A stretch of DNA of 64,000 bases, taken from positions 6,587,001 to 6,651,000 of the forward strand of contig NC_060113.1 of the NCBI RefSeq assembly GCF_021155765.1, given 5' to 3'. This DNA is from Diprion similis. Lineage: Eukaryota > Arthropoda > Insecta > Hymenoptera > Diprionidae. Under the pieces are notes generated by a model that saw only the letters and a program-made list of their open reading frames with translations, had not been told where the DNA came from and made no database searches. Position numbers and translations under genes: made by a program. Of this stretch, positions 10,844-24,500 are shown piece by piece (position 1 is the first letter of the stretch; every line of letters begins with the position of its first letter).

Positions 10844-13800
10844 ATGCCGAGTTCGTACTTATACGCCATTAACAATGAGGGAAGAGTATTCGGACTTTCG
10901 ACATCAGGCAACATGTGGAGAGAATTCATGTACTTGGGACTGGAGTTTAAACAACTCTCTGCAGTGCCTCATTTCATGTGGGCCATTGGGGGTGATCGTC
11001 AAGTTTACGTCCACGTACATGGACTAGATATACCCATACGCATCAAGGAAGAAACCTATGAAAACGAAGTAGGTTTGTCTGCCTATTACTGATCCTTGTT
11101 ATAAGAAAATCATTTATATTCCATGTAATGAAAATTTATTATTCTCAGTTCATATTGATTTTTCACTTTTCGAAGCAAATGTGTTTAAGGAATCGTTTTA
11201 CACGATAAAACTTTGAAAAAGTGCTGTACCAGTTGTTACACAATAATTCTACAATCACATTCAAACTCAGTTTCAAAATGCCAAATAAAATTACTCTTTT
11301 CAGCTATAACTCAAAACTGAATTCTGTCACTATCAACATCTTTTATGGTTTAGATTTTATCATATATTTAGAAAAGAAAATTAAGGAAGGCCGAAATTGA
11401 TGCACCGCAACATAAAGGAAGCGATATCTAAAATTACTGGATTTCTACTGTTAATTGTTTAAGATGCAAGACAAATTAAATGAAGTAATTTCGATAGCTC
11501 TTTCAGTCAATTCACATCCATTCGCGGAGTTGTTCTAACATGACTGGCACTGTTTCAAAAACGAGCATTTACTTCACTTTGAGTTTTCTCAAAAACGTGA
11601 TATGAGGAAAAGTTTCTGTTAACAAATTCGTATTTGGCATCAAAACATGCTCATGAAAGAGTTTACTCATTCTATAATGAAAAACCTATGTAAGACAGTT
11701 TTATAAGACTGATACAAAATTCCTTTCTAGATCATTTTACTTTCCTCGTTATATCCTATCTCAAGTAATGATTGGCAAAAACTTGGGCCGTGAAAAGTTA
11801 ACTAATATTTATTGTAATTTTATCTTACTTCAGCGTTGGCTACCCTTGGAAGGTTTCAGTGGGCGACTTTTACCAACAGATAGATACAACTTTTCAAGTC
11901 AAGATGGTACGGTTGATCGTAGTCGCGATAAAGTTAAGCTTCCATCTATGGCATGGCAGTGGGAAGGCGATTGGCACATTGAAACAACGCTCGATGGTCA
12001 GCCATTAGATCATGATGTATGTGCAACTTTCACATGTGACCTTAGATATTATCTATGTGAATTTGGTATAACCAAGATTGCAAATTCATAAAAAAACACA
12101 CCCTTTAGGGCTGGACTTACGCAGTGGACTTTCCAGCAACTTATTCGACAAATAAACAGTGGAAATCATGCGTCAGAAGGCGGAAATGGGTTCGATATCG
12201 GAGGTACAGTGCAATGAACTCGTGGTGCGCTATAGCACCTCTGCACAAAGATGCTACTAAGGTAACGAGCAACAGAATAACTGTGGATACAATCGTACGA
12301 CAGACTCAATTTTCTACGTATTGACGTTCAAACTGTATTTGAAATGTTTGAAACTGTAGGAGCCTTTCATAGATGTGGCTGTCGGTGGAAATCAGATTCT
12401 TGGTGGGCATTCGGGAAGCATGGTAGTTTGGGCAGTCACGGCCCATGGTAGGGTATGTATTACTATTATTATTAAAGATTATATATTACTTTTCAACTAT
12501 CAATTTCTACCTCAATATTCGATAATTGCTGTATCCAGATAATGTTCAGAGTCGGAGTAAGCACAACATCACCAGAAGGACAAAGGTGGAGTGCCATCAA
12601 GACGTCCAATGGCTACGAGGCTATTCAAGTCAGTGTTGGACCGACTGGACTTGCTTGGATCATACTAACGAATGGAAAGGCACTCGTCCGCACTGGAGTG
12701 TGCAGAGAAAATCTTATGGGTACATCGAACATTGATTAAATCCAAGTTCGGACATATATTTAAATAAATATTTTACTTCTTTTTATTCTTTCAACCTCCT
12801 TTTACAGCTATTTTATTTTTTCGTTAAATAACAGAGTTCTCCAGCTGATATTGGATAAATAATAATATCAGGACGCAGAATGCCACTGAAAGGTTTAATA
12901 AATTTGGCACTTTCCTTGTCTTACTCTTGAATACCATTAAAAATTTGAGTAACTTTTCAAAAATCGGCAAATTCATATTTCAATCCATAACAAGTAAGAG
13001 TATGTTTCCTTACATTCCAATTGACTTAGTTGCTAATTACTTTGATACATCAATTTCTCAGGTGATGGCTGGGCAGAGGTAGAACCGCCAAATGATAAAC
13101 TCCGCCTAACTCAAGTTGGAGTTGGCATAGATTCCGTGTGGGCTATTACTAATGACGGTAGTGTTTGGTTCAGAAAAGGTGTTAATGGCCAGTCGAGTAT
13201 GTTGTGTGAACAGATGGCTACAGGAACTGGATGGGTTGATATGCTAAGTAAAATGGCTCTAGTTTCAGTTTCACCGGGTGATCAGGTGATGCAATAAAGC
13301 CTTTCCATGCAAACAAATGTGACTGAGAATCCAACACGTTAATTAATGAAGTAAATATGTTTAAAGGTATGGGCGATAGGTCATGACGATCGCTGTTTAT
13401 ATTACCGAACTGGAATCCGGGGGACAGATCGAACTGGAAAAAAATGGAGGATGATTAACGCACCTCTCCAGCTTAGCAGGGCAAGCAGTAATGCTAGCCT
13501 TTCATCTAGTAATCGTCATAGTCTTTGTGGTACTCCACAGCAACAGCGGCACCAAAGTTGGGGCTCCTTGGTAAAGTAATATTTAATAAAAATGACTAAG
13601 ATCAGTGAATTTTATTAACGCTGTTCTTGAAATCAATGTTTGCATTTTTTAGACTCGGCCACACAGTACTGGGGATGGAGCGGCACTGATCAGGGATTGG
13701 GAAGAACAATCTAGATCCGCACCTACCCCCACATCTTTGAAATTGTTGCAACGCACAAGCGATGGTACTTCCACAAACAATTTGCAACAGACCTCATCCC

Positions 13801-16800
13801 AGGAATCTTATCTTAATGAGAATAAAAATAGGTGAATAAGTATAAAAATAACGTTACAATGCGTTTACGTAATTCAAGATGATTGTCAAATTCTTTTTTC
13901 GAACTACTTCGCAGATCATCAAATTCAGTGAATACGAATGACTTGACTGAAGCTAGTGTTGCCAATATAACAATATCCAACGAGTCATTAACCAAAGGTG
14001 GAGAATCCATCGTCGTTTCTGGGAAAGGAATGAGCAATACCGTTAAGGTTAATTAAAACTAAAATATTTAAATATTCTTTGTTTTTCGTCTCTGACAAAG
14101 TATATTACTTTGATAAGTTTTCAGGTAAATCCGGCTGCATGGAGCCCGGTTCATTCGGTAGGATCTATGGTTGGTGTTGAAGCACATCCCGAAACAGACG
14201 GCAGTGTATTTGATCCTGATTTAACTGGAGATTCCGGTGTTTATGGAGAAGATGAAAGTACAGCTGCGATGTATTGGGCTGAATATGACGTTTTATGGTG
14301 CAAGATCGAAGCTGGTGCCTGTTTCATTGATCAGGCTAACCCTCCAAAGTGGCGAGTTAAAAATATACTGTTAAAATATAAACCTCAGAAAACAATAACA
14401 TATACGTTAATTTGATTTTAACAGTATGAAAAAACTTGATTTCATCTAAAATGTAAAAATCATTTCAAAGCTTTAGGTACTTCATTATTTTGCGTGTTAT
14501 TATTGTCGACCATATAAGTATGTGATAGAGGTAGCGGTGATATACGTGGAAAGTCTTTCGTTAAACAACAACGAAAGCTATAACAATATTTTACTTATTT
14601 AAAATTTCCTTCGTATTTTAGGATGATAGAGGGTGATGGCACTGCTTGTGGTGAACTAACTGAACCATGGAGGGAGCATATTCTTTGCAATCTTAAGAAG
14701 CGATTAAAAGACTTGGACGCGAATACCTTATCGTATGAAAAAGCAATTGAAATGTGGGTTTTCATTAAGAATAATTATTACCATTTTTAAATTTGAATAT
14801 GATACGAAGAGAATAATGAAAATACATTCGAACACTGGTAAATTGCACGTATTGGGTCGTCTAGGTCATCCTCTGTGAAAAATGGTGATGCACGATGTCA
14901 ATTGAAAGGCAGCAAAGCATATGAAGACTGTGTTCTTGAACTAGAATGGATTAGCAATACAAGTGGTTACGTAGATTCTGGTACACTTACCATTTTGAAT
15001 ACAGACGGTGCAACTACCATGGTAAAACAAATTTTTAACAATCACTGCTTTTTCATTATCATTTGTTCGTACTTGCTAGATGACTTTGGCCAAAATATAT
15101 AATTCTCAAATTCCACTTTCAGTTGCAATTCCCAATATCCGAAATAGTATGCGTAGTCTGCTGCAGCGAGCCAGGAAACCCAAGACTTGCAATACACACT
15201 CCTAATTTAACCCGCTCAAAAATCTTAAGACTGCAATTTGCTAGTGATACTGAGATGGAAGATTGGATGGATAATCTTACTACAGGTAAGACTAATGAAA
15301 AAATACAATATTATTTCAATAACTCTATCAGTAATACACAAGTTATGTGAAAAAAAATAAGGATAATTTCGATTCCTAATTGCTAATGTTAATTTCAGTC
15401 TCGTGCCAAATAAATAATCTTCATGGAAAGCCGGGTCCAAATTCAATTTGGGTAACTACTGGTCTTGGAGATGTCTTCGTTTATGATACAGGAATGGCTG
15501 AGGTAATTTTTCTATGAAAAAATTCTGTTAAATAATTGGTACACTTGAATGTTTTAATTTTAGAAACTTCACTTTTCTGATTTATTCTAGGCTAGCCAAT
15601 TAGTTGACGGTGTTTATACACAGGAATTACATACATCTGGAAACCAATTACCATTTGAAAGCATTTTACACAATGGATTCGGACCTGGAAGTTCTTTACA
15701 CATGTCGGTTTGCCTTTATGACGACGCGGACAGGTACTCATATTTTTCTGGAATCATTGTTGTACTGAACAACATTCCTGACAGCTTGCTGCAAGAAAAA
15801 GTTCATTTCTAACAAGACAATAACTATTTTGAAATAGATTGAGAAAGATTTCTTGAGATATTGAGATTTTATAACAACTGGTTATTAGATTTGAACTAAG
15901 ACGTATAATTGATATTACAACAGATTGGCAATAAATCTGGTTTGCTATACAACAACGACAATGAAGCAACAAAAAGCAGCTGAAGGTCATGACATAGCTC
16001 TGCACTTCAATCCCCGATTAAACGAAGACGTGATTGTGAGAAATACGTATCAGTCCGGTCAATGGGGCGACGAAGAAAGAGTTGGAGAGAGTCCGTTGAA
16101 GGCAGGCTCCGATTATACCCTGAAATTCGTCTGTGAGCAAAGGGGGTACAGAATTTTTATTAATGACGTCGAATATACCTTTTACAGTCACAGAATACCA
16201 CCAGAGAACATAACGCATCTTCGCATCAAAGGGCTGATGACACTAAGTAGTGTTTGTTACAAAACGACATCTGTAAGTGAAACTCGCTAATCTCTTCAAA
16301 ACATAAAAATAAGTGAAAAGTATCTCATTTCTTATTTCAGCATGTGTATTACTAATGTTCAGAATTTTACTTATTTTCTTACTGTTGCAGGTAATCATTG
16401 AGCCAATAAAAATATTTTGGAGACAAATGGGAGGACATTTGAGGAGGGTGGAAACGTGTAGTGTTGGAGTAACATGGGGAATAGGATACGATAATACAGC
16501 GTACGTTTATACAGGAGGCTGGGGTGGAAATTTCTTGAAAGGTTATTGAATCAACTGCAATTAGTTTGCAGTGTTACATTTGCTACTCGTATACTTACTA
16601 ATCGATATTTATTACTCACAATCAGTTACAAAATTCGAATATTTTAGGTTTACGGTCTAACAATACCGGCATCAATTCAATGGTAGATACGCACAACTAC
16701 TTTGTTTATGAGAATCAACGATGGAATCCTGTTACCGGTTATACATCCCATGGATTACCAACCGATCGATATATGTGGAGTGACGTAACAGGGCGTCACA

Positions 16801-18811
16801 AGCGAACGCGAGAACACACCAAAACTCTATCAATGCACTGGCAATGGGTAGGGACAAAATTATCCATTTAAATTTAACAATTTCAACAATCGTGAATACT
16901 TTTGTTGAATTAGGTATCAGACTGGATAATAGACTTCCATACTCCTGGTGGTGTTGATAGAGATGGTTGGCAATATGCCATGGATTTCCCTGCACAATAC
17001 CACGGTCGTAAACAGTTCACCGATTATGTAAGAAGACGAAGGTGGTTTAGGCGTTGTCAGTTGAAAACTAGCGGACCCTGGCAGGAACTAGGAAATACAA
17101 AAATCGTCGACGTCTCGTTATACGTGAGCAAATTCATCGTCGTATGATGTACAATGATCTTCATTTTATCGGTAACAGCTGTAGATGCCTCAATCGAAAG
17201 AAAATAGGATTCAAAGTACTGATATGTTACTGATTTAAATTTCCTAGTATTTCTGAAATATATGTACAGGCCAGATCCATTTCTTGTTAAGAAATAGGAT
17301 GCATTCTTTTCTTTCTTGTTTAAGAGCACTGTAGAACAATCGCATCCCCGGATTTTATAAGTTAAATATGATACTGAAATCGAATTCACATATTTGAGAA
17401 CATCGTATCTAAATATTTTAAACATGAGCACCATTGGGTGATGATTAATTACTAGAAATCATTTCATATACTATCCAGATTCCAGATGGCACTGATAGTT
17501 TACATTAGGGTTTAATTATTCCTAATTTATGGCATCTTAGACAACAAGTAAACCAGGTGATGACGGTTTCATAAACGTATGGGCTGTTGCTGCTAATGGG
17601 GAAGCATTGTTCAGGCGTGGTGTTTCAGAATCGTGCCCATTAGTGAGTATAATATTTTGGTTAACTTTAGATAACTGCGATAATGTCCTCACGATAGTAT
17701 GTAAAGGTTCTCATTATTTTCGTTGCGAAAAAATTTGCACATTAAAAAATATCCCAGATGTAAATGATATGTAATTTTTCCAAAATTAACCTTTACAACA
17801 TATATGAGTATTATGAAAATTGATGACTTTCTCTATTCCCAGGGAGTTTCCTGGGAACATATACCCAGTGATCAGGCACTGATCGGCATTAGCTGCGGTC
17901 CAGAGGGTCAAGTTTGGGCTGTTGGTAAAAATGGAACTTCATACTGGAGATTTGGAATAAGTTCATCCAAGCCAACTGGTAAATATCTCCTCAGAGATGT
18001 GTCCACTTATTAAAATCAATGGTAATTAATAATGATTATTAATTATCATTTCAGGTGAAACGTGGCAAAATGTAGAGCCTCCATCAGGGGCCCAGGTGAA
18101 ACAGATTTCAGTCGGAAAAGATGTAGTTTGGGCACTGGATACAACCGGCCGATTATCAGTACGTCGGGAAGTTACAGCAAAAATTTTCCCCGAAGGAACA
18201 TACTGGCAAACTTTACCAGCCATGCCAAATGATCCAATCCATATCGGTGCGAGAAAGTATTTTTTACAAAACTTTTTCAGTTCTCCCTTGTTTTCTTTCG
18301 ATATCACGAAACATTGCAGAAGCACCATGTTAGAAATGCTAAGAGGTGCATTTACACAAGTTTATGTTACCTTTTTTTTTGTTGCATTTGTTATGTTATC
18401 ATGTATCCAATAGTAGCATATTAAGTAGTGATTTGGCACCGTTTTTTCATTTATTGTAATTACTTTTTTGTTGTAGCAACAATTGTTGAAAACGATAACA
18501 TAGCAGACAATTTTTGTATATTATATACAGATACTTCTGTTCCAACTGCCAAACAAGGATTTCGTCATATATCTGTGGGTAGAGAAAAGGGTCAAGTATG
18601 GGCTGTCTCTGGAGCTGGCATTGTTTGTCGGAGAATAGGTATAACTGATGAAAATCCAGCTGGAACCGGATGGACAACTGGTATTGGTGTAAGTATAGAT
18701 TTGTCGTTATTCTATTAATAATTTTACCAACCATCTGTTTTAATAAATTCGTTTCTTTAGGCAAATTGGCAGTACATAAGTGCCGGTGGTCTTGTAAACC
18801 AGGTACAATAA
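10844..18811 (+). CDS. TECPR1: TECPR1/Pex23-like tectonin protein with inserted galectin domain
   Basis: 24 exons, 4050 nt, 1349 residues: 10844-11068, 11834-12016, 12109-12261, 12360-12452, 12539-12719, 13062-13285, 13367-13570, 13653-13831, 13915-14047, 14125-14351, 14622-14753, 14865-15021, 15123-15285, 15399-15502, 15591-15733, 15924-16272, 16391-16541, 16648-16847, 16914-17123, 17541-17642, 17843-17978, 18055-18246, 18531-18688, 18761-18811. Domain order: tectonin blades; DysF (Y-E-N-E-x-W, about 70-185); tectonin repeats (188-420); Ser-rich linker; PH-like domain (about 560-745); galectin domain (about 790-950); second DysF (Y-E-N-Q-R-W-N-P, P-T-D-R-Y-M-W-S-D, about 1015-1120); C-terminal tectonin repeats with V-W-A signatures. 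TECPR1 binds sphingomyelin on damaged lysosomes, recruits ATG5-ATG12 and tethers autophagosomes. The DysF-PH-DysF-tectonin order matches; vertebrate TECPR1 as I know it lacks the galectin insert. The exon 10 donor is ambiguous (see findings). Confidence 0.93.
15591..16272 (+). other. Galectin carbohydrate-recognition domain within TECPR1 (exons 15-16)
   Basis: Exons 15 (15591-15733) and 16 (15924-16272) encode a complete galectin fold between the PH-like domain and the second DysF domain. Exon 15 gives the opening strands with G-F-G-P-G-S-S-L. Exon 16 gives I-A-L-H-F-N-P-R, V-R-N and W-G-D-E-E-R. The residues that contact beta-galactoside in canonical galectins are all kept: H861, N863, R865, V872, N874, W881, E884 and R886. 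The domain ends near K-G-L-M-T-L-S-S-V. Flanking introns are of phase 0 (before 15591 and after 16272), so the two exons form a symmetric cassette that could have been inserted without breaking frame. Binding activity is inferred from residues only. Confidence 0.9.
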
Positions 18812-21576
18812 CATCAGTTATTCATCGCAAAAACCATTGAAGTACACAACCAAAGAGCATAAAGTTGCAGCAGAACTTTATTGTTATCAACTTCGATCGG
18901 TCCATTGATCCTCTTTTTCACTTCAGTAAGCTTTCCCAATGACATGTGAGAGTACCCAATTAATTTGATCATGGGCCCAAGCTCCAGTCAAGGATATTGC
19001 ATAACTCCTTTATTTTAAAAACATAAATCCAGAGCAGTTCATGAAAACGCACTGCTCCTGTACTGAAGGAATTACCATTGAATTAATGTACATATAATAC
19101 TCCAATTATTCGAATTGTTATAGACCATAATTGTCAGATATTTTTATCATTCCTTTAAGATTCAAAATAATGATCAAAATGTTTAGAAGCAACAGAAGAT
19201 CATTCAAATACAAATCACGAATTGTGACAGTTAGAAATTTAGAAAATCAGCTTACAAAATAATCTGGTGGCCGAATCAAACTTAAGTAATCAATCATCGT
19301 TTCGTGCTTAATAGTTTAGCCAAGATTATATCAGCATAATGTCAAAATTGTTATTTAACAGTTTTTCAATGGAGACGGAAAAAGTCTATTGCTAGTACGT
19401 TTTGCTCGTTGAATTAAATAACGCTTTTAGGATAAAGTATTCTCTGAAGAAAAAAAGGACACCAAGATAAGAAGATATGATTATGCAGTATTATTATGCA
19501 AAAAATTGATCAGTCATTTAAAAAGATTCTGGAATTCGAGCTTATTATCTCGAAAAATAGACTTGAATTTTTCTACAAGCGTAGTGATATTTGTCAGGTA
19601 CTTCGTTTTCATATTCATATCTAAAATATTGTATACTTTCTAAGCGAAAACCTATTTTGTGATAAGCATTGAAGATATATTTGAGGTTCACCTACCCAGT
19701 ATCACTGTACCAAAAACGTTAGATTTTATTGTAGGCACTTATAGTGTACAAGATTATTTATCGGCTGTTCAGCATGAGTATGACTAAAGCAGCCCGTTTT
19801 AATAAACCTAATCCGGTCTTTTGTTTAAAATTTAGATGTTCAGTAATCAATAGTTGACCCTGTAGATTCAAAAGATAGAATTTATTATATTCTTTTCGTA
19901 GCAAATGAGTGGTTCACATAATATAATATGTTGTTGTGGAGTAATTTTAATATCTTCATTAATTTGGTAGTTATTTCAACATGTTTCTTATTTTTCTCAA
20001 TCGAACACTCGCTAAGAGATCAACTAATGATTCCAGTCCTCCACATCTTACGCTATCACAGTGTTGCATTCCTTACTTGATAGGAGTGTTAGTAGATATG
20101 AGGATCCAGTCATTTTAAGTTGGCGATGAGTGAGTTTTTGTATCAACTGATTAATGTCCCAATTTTCTCTCAATGCAAACATACAACAATTTGTAACTGC
20201 TTCCTAACTCTTGAATCATTGAAGCACTTCTCGTCTTATACATTGGATCATAAAGACAATATCTTTGTGTAAAGTAATTTTATTTTTGCTACCAATATTT
20301 ATTTTCGTAATCTAGAATTTAGAATCGTAATATTCTTATCAGACATAATCGAGCATAGATGCTGCTGAGTTGAAATACGGTCGTACGGCTGTGATTTTCC
20401 ACCAAAAAATGTGTTTTGCATAATTTATCTTTTACTTATTCATCGTATTACGCAATACAATGAAATCAGCATTGCTAGTTTTACTGCAAAAAAATGAGTT
20501 TTAACATAAATAAAATTAATGAAACTATGGCAATTCACTTATTGAATATATATTCATCATTGAAAACACAGAAAACAGTTCTCTTAAGGGGCGACTTTGG
20601 TGAAATTGTGATAAACCGAAGCTTTTGTTTTTAAAATGACTGAAGGAAATGCACACGAAAATTCCTTCCTATAAGACTTAGATTATGATAGCATGACATG
20701 TCCTGATAAAAATTTCAATCTTCTGTGAAGAATATTCATAGCAGAAAATTGAAGTTTTTGTATAGGATACGTACTACTGTAAATTGAATTTTCTGTTACA
20801 TCTCTTTAAATCATTCCCCCCCCCCCCCCCTTCCCGCCCCTCAATAGAGATACATTAATCTTTTATTGGGATTCTTACATCTGGGCTAATACTAAGTATA
20901 AACCGTGGCATAAATACTCAAAGAACATAATACTAAATTTCTTTTAAACCTAATTATAATAGCTAAGCACCTTCTCAAATGAAGTACTGAAAAATAAATA
21001 TTATTTATAATATCAATATTTTCCTATATATTTCAATTTTTACAGATAAAATGTTTCGTCCAATATTTCAAATCATTTACCTTTTAGAATTCACTCCTGC
21101 GATCAGATTAGAAAGAATTGTAATTTCAATGTTGCCTAAATTTACATTCATAATTGTCACTATTCAGTAATGATATCAGTGCATGGGGTCGACACATCTC
21201 GCGGCTTCAATTAAGTACTAATTGTGTACAATTAAACACATAATATAAACGAAACTGTCATGCTTTCATAAAATAGCATTTTAACTAATTAACGGCTGAT
21301 TTCACAAGTCCGGTACATTTTAGCTTGGTTGGGAATCACATATTATTATATAAATAATATAAAAACTTTGCGATTACTCTGATATGTGACAGATTTTCTT
21401 AGAAAACTTTTCACAGTTGCGCTTTCCTTTATACGGAGTTACTTCATTGTGAGTTGCATTACTACGAGGGTGAAATCTTGCAAAGAATATTAACTCCATA
21501 TTCATACATCATGCATACTGATTGTCATAATATCTTTTACCCACAATACATCACAGGTCGTATCGGGAATCCTGTT
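18812..21576. other. TECPR1/transporter convergent spacer, no gene seen
   Basis: About 2.8 kb between the TECPR1 stop and the transporter stop. It is strongly AT-rich with no open frame of note. The left end is presumably TECPR1 3' UTR and the right end transporter 3' UTR. A 15-base C run lies at 20816-20830, followed by a C-rich tail. No repeat with clear ends was found. Confidence 0.5.
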
Positions 21577-24500
21577 CTAAAATTTAGTTCCTTCCGAAAG
21601 TTTTTTATCTTGACTTTCATTTCGCTGAACTAATTCTTTTCTTTCGACTTTATCTTTAGCACCTTGGACGCTGGTATTGATTCCATATGTGAAGTAAATT
21701 ACAAACCCTATGAAAAAAAACATACTCAAATTATTTCTATGTTCTTTCGGATCGTTCAAAGGTACTTTTCTTTTTATCGAAAGAGCAGATTCAGGTACTC
21801 AAGTTTTAGATCTTACCAATAAACATCCAAGCAGCAAATCTGATCCAAGTGTATACATCCAGTTGTAGCATCAAGTAGAGATTAACGGCAACACTCACGC
21901 ATGGTATTAGAGGGACGAGAGGGACCTGTAATATGGAAATATCGAATATTAGTAGCAATATTTTCAAAGCCTAACAATCGACCCACTATCTTAATTACCT
22001 TGAAGGCCAATTTGATGTCAAGAACTGGTTGCCTGCCAATGGCAAAAACAATGAGCACCTCAATAAGCACCATTATAGATACAGCTAAGATTATTCCTAC
22101 ATGGCCATTCTGTATGTTTTCTATGTTACTATCTACTGTATACCCCAATGGTATTATCAATACACCTGAAACAAGACAAAAAGGAAAATTAAATAATGAT
22201 TAGGCTTAATAAGTTCCATATTAGCACTAAGGCTGTTCTGTATAAAAAAAAATGACCTTAATTTTTTCTATGGATTCAGTCAGTACTTTGTGTTTACTGA
22301 AATACCACTAATCAAAATCGAAATACCGATTTCAAAAAAGTAATAGCATTTGGAATAATCAGTACAAAACACAAATTCTAATTAGGAACGACAAATATCG
22401 AGATTTGCATGATAAAACTGTGTTCTTGAGGAAGAAATTGTCGTCGTATGTTGGAGTTATATTTGAAGCACCTTGAGCGAAATAGTTAGAATGGTACGTT
22501 CAGACACTAATTTTACAATACGAAATTCTTTAACAAATTTTTTACAATGGCACCAGGCTTCTTTTGAAGTTTATCTTATTACTATTTTATAAACGAAGAA
22601 TTGGTTTTGAGAGTGCAAGTTGAATACAAGTGCAATTGCCTTGAAGAATATAAAGGCGGTTATTGTTTTGACACTCTTAGATGTATGGTAAATGGCAGAT
22701 GCAATGTCACCTGAATTTCCAGTTGATATTTAAGACGACACTAGCCTATCACAACTTACCGAAAACAACAACACCCCAGCTGGCAACACGACCAGAGAAT
22801 TTAGTCGGCTCCTTCAGACCATTAAGATTAAAGATCTGTTTGAAACCATTCCACAACGTCAATTCTGGCTCCAGAACGTAATTGTCAACTACGTTACTGT
22901 GGGAGGATTCGGGCTGATACCTAAATTTTCACACACAACAATCTTAAGGTACACCGTAAATTGTGACGTCTATGAAAAACACCATATACCGGCCTTTCAA
23001 AAATAATGCAAGCAATTTACCTCAGAATTAAAACGCACAAAGCTACAATTGCATAGGCCATAAGTGTTCCAATGGACATCATGTCAATGAGTTGATTTAT
23101 ATTAAATATGAGTGTCATAAAGCCTGGAACGAAGATTGAACAAAATGAGAAATTAATTAAACAATTTCTTATGCAAATAGCGTAATCTACGTTTTAAGAT
23201 ATAAACTCACCAGAAAGAAGCCCGGAAACAATAGTACCATAAAGTGGAGTCTGAGTCTTAGAGTTGACAATACCCAAGAATTTGAAAATAATTCCATCAG
23301 TCGCCATGGCGTACAAGACTCGGGGTAAAGGAAACATAGCTCCAAGCATACTTGTGCATAGGGCAAAAACCGCACCGACATTTACGATCCATTTGATAAC
23401 GGGCCATCCAATTTGATCAAATACGTAGGGAAAAGGTGCTTCCGCGTTCTGAAAACGTTGGATGAAGTTTTCTCGGAATAAAATGGGTGCTACGCATTGT
23501 GCAATGCGTTATTGGATTGAAAATTGATTGACTAAGCTACCTGATCGTAGTAAGGCCACATCATCGTGAGCACAGTTGAAATGGAGAAATACGCTAAGAA
23601 AACGACGGCTAAAGATATGACGATAGCCAACGGTATGTTCTTCTGTGGATTTTTGGCTTCCTCTCCGGTGGTAGCTATCGTGTCGAAACCCACAAAGGCA
23701 TAAAAGCACGTCGCTGCACCAGCCATCACCCCGTTGAAACCGAAGGGCATGAAGCCACCCACCCCAGCAGTTTCCGTAAACTCCGGAGGGATGTCCTCTT
23801 GGGCGATGTACCAATTTCCTGGATCAGCTGTATCAAGCGTTGGATAAACAAATGTAAAGAAAAAAATATAACATTAGACACGAGAAATATTGTGAGGAAT
23901 ACTACTCATGGTAATCTCTGATTACCGTTCATTGATCCAGCGACTATGATCACCGAAAGAGTTAGCAGGTTAATGGTGGTGAACGCGTTGTTCAACCATG
24001 AAGACTCTCTCACTCCAGTTGCAAGTAATACAGCTAGCAGTAATACCATGCCGAAGGCAAAGAAGTCTGGGTATTCAGACAGGAAAGAAACGTTGATCGG
24101 CATTGCTTCTCGCAAGGCTTGACTCATTACGTTTCCAACCAGGTAATCGAGGTAGTTGCTGAAACCTCGGGCAACGCTCGCTGTACCTGTAAATCATAAT
24201 GAGGATAAAACAGTACACGATTATGTTCTTAATGCGATTGATTACCACTTGAGAGCGACTATCGTGAAAAATTATACAAGAATGATTATTTCTTGGCATT
24301 GGTACTATAGTTAATCATTGGCCTTGTGGTTGGAAATTGGTACAAATTCATACAGTTCTTGGGATAACAAGTCTGCACAGTTCAATCGGGAGGCCAAAGA
24401 GTTGAGTACCAAGAAACTGAAATATTTCCAAATTCACATGAGACCATTAATGGTGAGGATTAGTAAAAAGAACCAAGATTGAAAGTTGAAGAAAAAAATT

